Below the pieces are notes generated by a model. The model had not been told where the DNA came from. It did not search any database and saw only the letters and a list, made by a program, of their open reading frames with translations. DNA of 64,000 nt from Panopea generosa (taxonomy: Eukaryota; Mollusca; Bivalvia; Adapedonta; Hiatellidae): the NCBI GenBank assembly GCA_029582155.1, contig CM055901.1, positions 55,224,625 to 55,288,624 of the forward strand, in the 5' to 3' direction. Below, one piece after another: positions 35,996 through 48,400 of this stretch. Every line of letters starts with the position of its first letter. Position 1 is the first letter of the stretch. The translations under genes were made by a program, and so were the position numbers.

Positions 35996-36295
35996 AAGTT
36001 TTGCTTGCTATCATTAAGTGGCCTTGCATTATTCAGTATTTATTCTATAAACTTTAATTGCATTTTCTCTGAAAATCTTCAGTGGATTTGCCTCATCCAA
36101 TTTTGCTTGCTATTTCTAAGTGGCATTGCATTATTCGGTATTTATTCAATAAACTTTAATTGCATTTTCTCTGAAAATCTTCGGTTGATTTGCCTAATCA
36201 AGATTTGCTTGCTATCACTAAGTGGACTTGCATTATTCGGTAATTATTCCATAAACTTTAATTGCATTTTCTCTGAAAATCTTTATTTGACTGGC
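35996..36295. repeat. 102-bp tandem array, three units (copy 2)
   Basis: As 30765-31166 but one unit shorter; the unit nearest the gene is again the coding tail. Confidence 0.93.
36141..36146 (-). promoter_or_regulatory. Poly(A) signal AATAAA for amidohydrolase, proximal
   Basis: AATAAA on the - strand about 90 nt past the TAA at 36233, inside the first 102-bp repeat unit beyond the coding one. The same place in the coding unit reads GGAATAATT, so the signal exists only in the duplicated non-coding units. Confidence 0.45.
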
Positions 36296-36424
36296 CTCAT
36301 CAAGTTTTGACAACAATGATTTGATGTTGTTAAAATTTTCAAAATATGTAGCATCTGCTTGACTGAACACAGGCCAATCTGATCCAAAGATACACCGGTC
36401 CGCAGTGAACACGTCCAACACATG
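36233..36424 (-). CDS. Amidohydrolase terminal exon (copy 2, proximal)
   Basis: 192 nt after TTTTCAG, ending TAA at 36233. Encodes HVLDVFTADRCIFGSDWPVF, then a helical tail ending FRENAIKVYGIITE. GSDWP carries the catalytic Asp. Nearest to the upstream exons, so most likely the used copy. Confidence 0.9.
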   Translation of the reverse strand, partial: HVLDVFTADRCIFGSDWPVFSQADATYFENFNNIKSLLSKLDEASQIKIFRENAIKVYGIITE

Positions 36425-39400
36425 CTGAAAATGAAATGTTTGAAATGATAAGTACAGTACAGTAGAAATAAAATTAATTAATTTTAAATTTATCAACCAA
36501 AAGGCGAAAGAAAACATTTCAAAATGTGATAAAACACCATTTTCAAAACTGCATTACAAATTACATGTATATATGGAGATAGTATACCCAACCCACCTAG
36601 TCTAGGGGCAACTTGCTTACTTCCTATTAAGGCAGCATCATTAGAGTCCCTGACGTGGCAGACTAGTTTGATATTGAAAATCAAGACAACGTTTAACACC
36701 GTGTCTGTTCATTCTATTTAAGCTTTGTATTTTAGTGTGTGTATTCTTAGATTTTGTCCTATTTTATTAGCCAATGATCGTTCTTTTTTTTTCTCAAAAT
36801 AAAACGTTCCATTTAACATATACTGTTATGGCAATCATAAGATGTTGTCCTAATTTCCCAGTCAACGAATTTTCCCTAAGAACTACAGTAGATCAACATC
36901 TAAGTCGGTTTCTTATCTATAGAAAATATGTCTAAATTAGGTATCTCACAACCAAAAAAGCATTATAGTATCATGATAATTAGATGACAGACTATGTGTG
37001 TAAATAGAAGCCTGCTATAAATTCAACATCTATATTTCATCGATGTATTAATGGTATATTAATGACATTAGTACAGGTTATATACTTACATCAATGAACG
37101 GCTGAAAGTTGACCTGTTTCCAGACATCAGGGGTCAACTCGGATATTAAACCTGATCTAAAATATATTTATAGAAGTTAGTTTAAACGTGTTTTCTTTTA
37201 CATCAAATGTGAAACATTTTTTTACGCTCGACGGTGTCCTGCAACAGTACCAAGCATAAACATATACAGTGTATTAACGCCATGTGTATTGCATGCATGG
37301 CACGTAACAATCTTTATAGCACTAACAGAATGACCCCGAATTCATTATAAACATCAGAATAGTGTTGCTTGACCAGTATTTTATATCATGGAAGACCATG
37401 CAATGGACACAAAGCATGTAACGTTGGAATGGAATCATGTATTCTCTTGGTATCTTACAGATGCAATCATGTCATTGCCATATTTAAATTTTTAACGCAA
37501 CCACTGTTGTGGTCCTTTGGTAGAGTGAATGTCTCATATACAGAAGTGTGTTAGTTTGATCCTCGATCATGTCATACCAAGCTAAAATAGGAACCAGAAG
37601 CTTCTTCAGTTGTACCTAACATTTAGAGCTTAGTTCAGTTGGTGGCATAATGTGACAGTACGTAGATTACTGTCTCAAGTAAACGCAATCGTAATAGGAC
37701 TAGAACATTGCTGATAGCCATGAACTGAACACAATACATTTTAATAAGTAATAAAGTCATATATAAATAGTATTATCATAAATAAATAGAAATACCATAA
37801 TCATTAACAAAATGCAATAACAGCATGATCATAAATAAATCATGTCATAAATAATAACTTGACATCACATTATTATTAATAATATTGTTATTAATAAATA
37901 GAAGTACCATTATCATTAATAAAATGCCATAACAACATGATCATAAATAAGAATAAATGTCATAAATAACAATTTGACATCACATTATTATAAATAATAT
38001 TGTTATAAATAAATAGTAATGTCCTTATAATTAATAAAATGTCATAATAACAAAATAATACAATATCATAAATTACAATGTCATAGATAATATTGCTTTA
38101 ACAGATAATGTCAGACAAATATTATAACTAATTACATTGCCATATATAAACCGAAAACAAGGTCATAAAAGGAACATCATACATTTTACAATACACATTT
38201 GGGAATGCTGCTATTGCCGACATGTCCTCTTTCCAACCATCAAGTTTACCTTCTCTTACAGGTGGTTTGGCAATGTGGTTGACAATAAACTTCATGCTGA
38301 AAAATAAACCAAATACAAAAATAACAAAGAGCATCGACAGGTGCAATTTGTTTTTAACTTGAATAGATCAATCTAGGTGTTCGTTCGGTCTTTCGGTTTT
38401 ACCAGTCACCCCAAATAACGCATGATTGAAATTGAGCTCACAATATAAAAACAGGTACATTTGAATGAGAAACTTTGTGTATAATGACTTATTTACTAAC
38501 ATTTTGTATGGTATGCCGTGGACAGTCAATAATATAAATTTCATAATTTAAGGGCAGTAACTCTGTAGTGATATTACAGTGTTTTCGACCGTTTTAGATA
38601 GAAGGCAGTAACTCTATTGTGATCATAGTGTTTTCGACCGGTCTAGGGGAACTCATCATATCACAGAAAAACATATCTGTGCAAATTGTCAAACTTATAT
38701 CCCTCTGCCTTTGATGAGAGACAAAACGGGATTAATAATTATTTATATCTTGATTACATGAAAGCTTGACTTAGCAAATTTAAACCGGTCTTGATATTAC
38801 GGCGAGGGTAGTTTGTTGAAAATTAGGTTTAACACTTAGACAGTTGGTAGTTTATCAAGTGAAATTTTAACCAAAAAAATCAAATCAACATTTACCCATG
38901 GCCGGTCGATATTGTTTGTTTTAAACACATATAATATCCAAACACTTAATGTATATATGTTTTCGTTATGGCAAGTTCAGAATAATATTTGCTCATACAC
39001 ATTAATGTACATAAACAACGACTGTCGGGATTTTAGATAACTCAATAAACACAAGAAAGTAAATCAAAGCGAATACCGATACATGAATGAAGTTTTCTAG
39101 ATACATAGCTATTAGCGCGATATATTGCAAGTCTCCATGGAGCCTCCTTAGGCTACTTTGCGTCTCCCGAAACGTCAGATATGCAAATATGCTCTATATT
39201 ATCAGGCTACAAAGATATACATAAAAGCAGCTATTAAAATACATGTAATTATGCTAAACATAGGAAATAACTTAGTTATAAAACCCATGCATTTCCGTTT
39301 GACACTTGGTGTTTGTTTACACATCTGTAAACTTTTCTTTCATTATCTTTATCAATTATTAAAAATTCAAGAATGCATACAAAAAGTAAAATAGAAATCT

Positions 39401-42400
39401 TGAGTAATTGATTTCTTGTCTAAACCTTCTTAATAAATAATAAAATTGCATATACGCAGCTGAGCATGTATACAATTTGACCTATACTTTGGACAGTTGA
39501 GTTATAAATGTAAAATTCTGCAGTTAATAATACCTGGGGTGTGCAGACACGACTTTTGGTACGTGTTTCAAGTGATTCGGCCTACAAAGGAAATGAAACA
39601 TTAAGAAGTAATACCAAGTATCAACAAGTAATAAAGATCTAGTTTCTGGCAACATTATAAAAATATTCAACTCAAATTGAAGCCATGGCTATAATCAAAC
39701 GATTGAACAATATGTGTAATAATGACAATCCTACAATACCTGCAATTTTCATGTAGTAAAATAACATTTGGCTTATGAAACATCTCTTACATGTCTTTTA
39801 AAAAAACAAAGAAATTTCTCTGTAAACTCCACCGTGTAGTAGCGTTTTAAAAATGTTGCGAAAAGCACAGTCTTAGAATTACAAACTAATCTTTATGTTT
39901 ACCATTGTTTGTAAAAACGTTTTTATTTACATTTATTTGAATTTTATATGAATATCTCTTAAACATTCCTCGTAAGATAACTCTGCAATCCATTACTGCA
40001 TCTCTTATGTTTTTGAAGGTTTTTATTTTGCGTCTTTTGAAACAGCACGTCGTATAGCCAAATAATAAAAATCAGTTGATGGTCTAACGGATCTCCGGCT
40101 GATGTTTTGTAACACAATTGTGTTAACATTGGTAGAAATATTTATACTGGCAATATTTTTCAATTATGAAGATAGATAGGCAAAATTATTAATTATAATA
40201 AAATAACTTAACACATAACAAACACATAACAAACACATAACCAACGATTAGTACTATTCATGAGGTGTTTCCGTACGGGATAAGTGAAAAACACCGAAAT
40301 ACTAAACGATTTGGAAATGTGATAAACAGTTTCTTCAATCGTCTTCGTGAATGACGGTGAATTCAATCACTCGAGGAGTGGCTACGGTCTGTGTTCATTG
40401 GTATTACAATGACCAACGGCTCCCTGGTTACACCACTATCAACATACCATTGCTTCAAACCAATAAAGAACGACGCTACCCAAGTTTCATTTTATTAAAC
40501 ACGTTCACCACTGGGCTCAATAATTATTTCAAAATTATTATTAGACAGCGTGATGGCGCTAATGTCATGAAAATAGAATATATTCATTAACATTCTAAAA
40601 ACCGTTACCTGCTGAATAAAAATATCTTAAAGATTTATTTTTCATTTATAACGAAACCTGTTCGCCAAACGGAACCGTTTGTATTAATTTGAAAACTATG
40701 TTTTACTTTTATTTTTTTAACCAGTACAGGAATTGATCTAGACTCTTTTGTCGTCATGTCATTTTATTTCCTAAATGTCACCTTCTTTTGTCAAACTATG
40801 AGCTTTTGTATTATCTATATGTTGCATTTTGCAAAATCCATTATTGTCAGTACATTCTTGTCATACACCAAGCATATACTTTTTATGTAACACTTTTTGG
40901 TCAATAGTTTTGCGCCATTGCCTTTCCTATTTTTTATTTCTTAATACACTTTGAGAAAAAAAAGTTTTACCTCACAAGCAAGTCGTAAGTCATGTTGTAT
41001 TTTGATAAGACGTCAAAACCTTTATTGACGTCATCTCGTGTTATCCAATCATCTTTCTCCACGTCCAGTATATGTCGCACACCTTTAAGGAGACCGGTCT
41101 GTTGCAATGACACTATTATTTCTTCTAGCTAGAGTGTATAATAAAATGAATAAATATACAAGTATGCCTTTTATTTTGAGCAGCTTCGGAAGCATGATCT
41201 AATTAATTGTTTTTATTTCTTGGGTTGAGCATTGACACATAAATCACTGATCACTTGTTTCAAGTTACATTGTGAATTTGACCTTTAGTTGGGAGTCTGG
41301 GTGTTAAGTGCGACACATAAAAAAATATTAAATGCATTAAAGGCAAGATATAAATACATATACAATTATGACACAATGAACATCTGCGAAGTAAATGGGC
41401 ACTGAGCAGCATGAAATGCAATTGTAAATGATACCAAACCACAGGCCCTTATATGTTCATAACACATGAATATTCAATATGTAAACACACATTAATGTTA
41501 AGGTAGGTTACCCAGTGGCAAGTTAAAATTAGGTCCATAAGTATAAAGTGTGATTTTTATAAGATACATTTTAATATTTGTTATCTATATATTTTGTGCT
41601 ATGTTACTACTGAAAACGTTTAAATTGTAACATGCTATTATAACACCCTTCGGAAATTTTCTGTGATTTAATTGGTTGTTGCTCTTTGATTTGCAGGTAT
41701 AAAAAATACAAAAATCCAACACGTTTTCGCGTTATATGTAGTATGTAGAGTACGTTATTTGTTTACAATGGCAAACCCCACTTTAAACAGTGTAAACAGT
41801 AGTTTAAATAGATCACCAAATCTGTCTGTCGATTTGAATTTACTTTTTATTTGTTAAGTTGTATTTATAGTTGCATTAAATATTTTGAACAGTTGGACGA
41901 TTTTGATTTTTTCAAGGAACTACTTTTATAGCGCATATATTGCTGACATGCGTCATTCGGCTAAACAGTGGGTAATTTAATCACTAGTAGCTCGAGTAAC
42001 TTGGTTCAGCGAGCGAATTTTAAGATTTAAACGTATAAGTGCGTGAGAATAGTTCTAACTATACTATAACTAGAATATTCTAGAAATGTTGGTGACGTTA
42101 CAATTACCAAATGCTGCCTATCAATTGTGGATCTTCCGTGGCCGATTGGTCTAAGTTGACTCCTAAAGTTATTAATGTAATCAAAATTTATAATTATTTG
42201 TATTCAATAGTTTAGTGTTCCTTCACCAATAAATTAGAATGTCTAACATTGTTTAAAAAGGGGCAATGAAACCTGTACCAAACGTGGATGTATTCGGTTG
42301 AGGGAATAAAAGGGTTACATTTAGTATAAATTCACTAATTACTTCGAAGCCCGATAAAATTAAAACTTTGTTGAAAGAAAAACTCCACAAAACTTGTTCG

Positions 42401-45400
42401 GGCTATATGAAATTTTCTTGATGAGGGATGTAGATGATACTGATTCAATGATCAATTATTACTGTATTGAGCGAAAAAACAGAGCAGGTGAAATGAGGTG
42501 AAATCCTGGGGTAGTATTCACCAACCATTCTCAAGAATATTCTTAGACTTGAACTCTGGAATCAATTTTGAAAAACACACTTAAAGCGAATTGTTTGAGG
42601 TAAAAATTTTCAAGTATGTAGGGACACCTGATAGATGATCAAATACACTCTCACAATGATTCTATTTATCATGGTAAACAAGATACATATATCTAAAGTT
42701 GAAATTTGGATTTTCAAGCTCAAGTCTAAGAAAATTCTCAAGAATAGTTGGTGAATACGGCCCCTGGTCTATAGTCTATACAAGTAATAGTACTTCATTT
42801 TGATGTACCTTGAAAATGATATATATATATATAATATTATATATTCTTTATTTCCTCGAGTATCTGAGAGCAGCATACATAATATTACAAACAGAACTTT
42901 TTTTAAAAATAATAATGAATAACACGTCATACAATACAAAACTAAGTCGTTTTTACATAAAATAAACCATACATTACACGTATATAACAGGTGATATTAA
43001 CTTATGTAACAAGTGTTGGTTATAATAGTGTGTATATTGTTTATAAAACATAATGAGTTTACCCTCTCTGAATAAAGATATGTTATATTATTAATAGATT
43101 TATTTAGTTTATTATCATTATTTTATAATCATTATAACGGCCTTAAACTGAGAATGCTATGCCTTAGAATTCAAATATATACATTGAGCTTTGTTACATT
43201 TCGAATATCAATGGATGCAAAACTAGTGAGTTCTGCCAAAGCATACACTGAATTGAGTCTAAAAGTGTTTATATATGAAAACAATATAACTACGTGTTGA
43301 TTTTGTTTTTGAAACTAAAGATAAGTTCGATTTGATTGCCACGTATACCGAGTAAAGTTCACAAACATGTATACAACAACCCCAATGTATACACAGCAAC
43401 TTTTCATATCTACACTCATCTGAGAATGTCCCTGTTCCTTGCTCACAATGATCATAGGTACATTTATTGAGGTTACCTTTGGACTGGTGAGGTCAAGTCC
43501 CGCCACCACACCCTTGATGATTGGATGTCTGCTTGCCATGTCTATTACCCATTCTTGAGAAAAGCGAAATAGAGAGAGAGAATAAAACATAACAGGCAAA
43601 CAGGCATAAATGGTTTATGACTTATAACGCCTTCGATATAGCAGTATGCATATCCTTCTTTAAGTTGTCAAATACATAATTATTATATAAAATTCAATAT
43701 TTGCATATATATGCATTGTATACAGAGAATTATTGATAAACATCAAATATATATATCCATGTTATCTGCGTTGTTCTCGCACGACTATCCAGTTATCGAC
43801 CAAAGGATACTTGGCAACATGAATATTATGTATGATATGTTAATTTGCATACGATGATAATCCAGGTCAGACGCAATCCGACATTGTGGTTTCCATAGAA
43901 ACGTTTATAACATTTTACCTTACTATCACTTCTTTAAGTTTCTCGCCATATAGCTATATTATATTAAAAAAATGTACTTAACAATAATGACAATATCCAA
44001 ACACTATGCTTTTACGCGCCACCGTTACCATTTTTTGTCATCCGTTGTCCGCCATATTTCAACATAAAAATACCTATATTAAGTCAATTAAATTGTAATA
44101 ATCAAGCCAAGGTGGCTTGTATTGTACTCACTATCTTACATTTGTAATGTGAAAAACGTAAAAATGTACATCTTATTGCTATAATTTGCCAGTTTGATAT
44201 TTTCATCTAACAAGAAATACGCCCCCTTATACTATTTCGTGCCAATTAACAGTCTCCTCTCATTGTTGATAGCCGACCCATTTTGTTTAAGATTAAATTA
44301 GAAAATGTTAAGTAAAGATAATTGTGATCAAAATTTTTATCTAAACATATACATACTTGCTTCTTCTGGACTTCCGTTCAAACACTGGACGAAGACAGCG
44401 TGATTAACAGGCGTCCCTTCCACCGCCGCTTCCAGTCCACAAGGATAGAAATTCTTGTACAAAGCTGTCATGTCTGGGGTAGGCCAATCATATTTGAACT
44501 TTTCCAATTCCCAAACATCTGTAACAGATAACGAATGTAATGGGGGTTAATTGTAGAGTAGAACTGGTCATTCCAGCAGGCAACTGATGTAACCATTTTA
44601 GGGCCTTTGTCATCGTAACTAAATAAATTGAAAATAATCGTAGATATTTAGTAAATTATTCTTTTTTTTAGTTTAGTCATTACAACTAAGACAAAAACTG
44701 AAATCAATAAAGTCTTCCTGTGTGGAACCATGCGGTAAAGGTTTCTTGCTCAAGGACACCAAGCCGTGACTGAGGATGAAAGCACGTCCCTCCGATCATG
44801 GCTTCGGTGTGCTTCCACTGGACCACGTGCTCATTTTATTTTATCAAATGAGAAATGAAGTAGCATAGTCACGTGTGGCCGTGTCGCATGCAGTTGAGGT
44901 TCGGTATTCACGAGTGGAATTATATTGATATTTCACTTAAAGACATCATTTTATTTTATGTTATGATTAAACACAGCACAATTACCATTGGTCGATTCAT
45001 TATTTTAACAGTGGAGTTAACACAAAATTCGAAATATCGATAATTGAATAAAATCATAGATACCGTACCTAAACATCGAGCTATAAATTTGAAACATAAT
45101 TCCTTTCGCATTGTATGGTTAATATAAAAAGCAAACGTGACATCGAAATAACCATGCGCAGAAACTACCTTCGACACTTATATCGATCAAATCCAATAAA
45201 GGCTTCTCTGCCTAATAGTCGATAACGTATTGCTTCCCTTTACATTTTCCGTTAATGATAAATAAACTACCTGTCGCTACATCTTTTGCCTGCGGGCATA
45301 TTAAGATTAAATCGATATAATTTTTATAAAGTACTTTTTTGCTTAATCAAGTGTTGCGGCAGTATTAATGTAATAAAAGGGTATATGCAATGTATTAAGA

Positions 45401-48400
45401 AAGAAAACATGACAACAATAAAATAGTAAAAGAACTTATTTCATCTTTATTTATTTAATTGTTTTAATTTTTTATTTTTCATTAATGTTCATTAAGCTTT
45501 ATTTTATTAATTAATGTTTTATAAACAAAATATCCATAATTTAATATAGCATACTACGATACTAATAAGACATACACATCTAATACATGTACATACATCT
45601 CATTAAACATATTTTTCACTGATTAATCTGGCGTGCACCCGTAATTATGACCGTAATTTTGATTTCAGTAAATCTAGTAGTAGTTTTTCTTTCTGTCTGA
45701 ATTTGGTGTGTACACCTAATGCACTTAGTCTTATTTTCAGTTCATTTGCATTAAATTCTTCAAAGTCACAATCTCCAGTTACTGTGGTATAACTCTGTAA
45801 CTACATTGTATGTTAACTAATGGCAGTTATTTAGAAATTATTTGCATACTAAGTGTTAATTTACAGTTTGCAGCGTGTTTAAAACAACTACGATACATAC
45901 ATAGATAATAACTACAATACACACATATATGAAAACTACAATACCAACTTAGATAATAACTACAATACACATAAAGATAACAACTGGAATACATACATTG
46001 ATAATAACTACGATACACACATAGATAATAACTACAAGATGTACATGGATAATAACTACAATACACACATAGATAAAAATTACAATACACATACAGATGA
46101 TAACTACAATACACACATAGATAATATCTACAATATATACATTGATAATAACTACAATACACATTTTGATAATAACTACAATACGTACATTGATAATAAC
46201 TATAATACACATATATATAATACTTGCAATACACATATAAATAATAACTACAATATATACATAGATATTAACTACAATACACATATAGATGATAACTACA
46301 ATACACACATAGATAATTAAATACATAGATAATTACTATAATACACATATATATAATACGTGCAATACCCATATAAATAATAACTACAATATATACATAC
46401 ATAATAACTTCAATACACATATAGATAATAACTATATTAAATACATAGATATTATCTATAATACACATAAGATAAAAAATACCAATACAGACATAGATAA
46501 TAACTACAATATATACATTGATTATAACTACAATACATACATAGAGAATAACAACAATACACACATAGATAATATTGCAATACACACATATATATATATA
46601 ATAACTACAATATATACCTAGATAATAAGTTCAATACACACATAGATAATAACTACAATTTATACTTTAAAAATAACTACAATACACATATAGATAACAA
46701 CTACTGTCCATACATTGATAACAACTACAATACACACATAGATAATAACTACAACACATACATATATAAAAAATAATACACGAGCCATTTTTTATCGTCA
46801 CCTACCAAATCTTTTTGATTTCCAACCAGATTTATCTTTTATAAGAATTCGTCAATTTCGACAAGTTTTGTCAAAGTTAAGAGGGTCATCACATAGATTA
46901 GAAGTTGAAGTAGGTCGATGATCACATAATGGAATTGATTTTGATAAAAGAACATGCAGAATTTGCAATGTATTAGAGGATGAATATCATTTTGTATTTT
47001 GGTGTCCCCTGTATAATATATTACGTAAAAAATATATATCGAATTATTATATAAACCACCCAAGTATGAATAAATCTATTCAATTAGTTGTTCAGTGTTT
47101 ACGTTTTTAAATATTTAAAGAAAAGAAACGAAAAATGTTTCAAAATAATTAGATATCCTTCTCCCAGGTATATTAATATCAATAAATGTACTGATGTATT
47201 TGTAGTATTGCTAAGTTCAGTTCGTCTAATATTTAACATTGTTGAAATGTAATTGCACACACAACCCCATTTGGGCTTTGGTATTATTGTTTTATATTGA
47301 TTGTATGTACCTAATTGCCGTTATGCATAATAACTGCGTTGTCACGTGTATTGTATTGAATATGTTAAGCCCTATGGATCAGACTGATTCGAAGGCAATA
47401 TAAATAAACAATTATACAATACATACATAGATATTAACTACAATATATGCATAGATAATTACTACAATACACATATAGGTGATAATTCATTTGAAATAAC
47501 TGTTGTTGTATGGTGTTTAGCGTCGTTTTCAACAATTGTTCAGTCATATCGGGAGTCATATCGGTATCTACCTGCGACACTTTTCTGAGCGCTGTCACAC
47601 TGGACTATCATGGCGCAGTCACAAGGTATAATACCCCAACACAGTCAAATTATACTGACGCCAGGCCGCTTAGACCTAAAACTATCTTCTAAATGCTGAG
47701 AAGACGCTCTACCACTAGACCATCGCTGCAGTCTTTTGAAATAACTAAAACATTTCTATTGTTTGCATTTATTGAAATAATTTATTGTTGACGTCATTGA
47801 TATTGAGATTTTACTTTGTCAGACAAAGAGAAAACGTAGGTATCAAGTTAGTTTTTATATTGACAGTATAACGGTAAAATACTATCTAGAAATCTAATAT
47901 AATTTGTTATTATAATATGCATCGTGGCAACACCTGTGGAAAACGTATATAGAATATATTTACGCAGTTCGGCTTCGTGTTTCTTTGTATTGAATTGTTA
48001 GGTGAGTTTAAATCACCGAAAAGTACCGAACGTCAAATTGTTAGGTGAGTTTAAATTACCGAAAAGTACTGAACGTCAAAATTGATAACAGCCGCATTGC
48101 GGTGTACGGCTACATCAATTTTGTATGAATAACCATATATTATTTTTTCTCCGTGGTCGAATGGTCTTGAGTCGTCATAGCAAACACAATTTACCCCAAA
48201 TCCCTGAGGTCATATGTTGGAGCCAAGCTAGGTCAAAATATATCTGCGTTAGGTAGCTGTTTGTAATGGTAGTCAATCCCAGAACCTGATGTCTCCCGAA
48301 TCAGGTCTAGTAACCCCAAATGAAAATACAGGGACTTCTATATCTGTCCTACAATTCATAGCAATTAAATGCTTTCTTAACTTCGACGTCATTCAAATTT

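Larger units (their letters stand above)
32733..37860. repeat. Segmental tandem duplication, copy 2
   Basis: Direct copy of 27508-32730, joined to it with two extra bases (AA, 32731-32732). Offset is 5225-5231 bp up to the 102-bp array and 5129 bp after it, because copy 2 has three 102-bp units instead of four. Resembles a recent duplication; an uncollapsed haplotype in the assembly is the main alternative. Confidence 0.92.

Noticed and set aside
45949-46326. IYVCIVVII-type membrane-like frame (-) and NYNTHIDN frame (+)
   Set aside because: Both strands of a 24-bp repeat are open at the same place, as expected from simple sequence and not from a gene.
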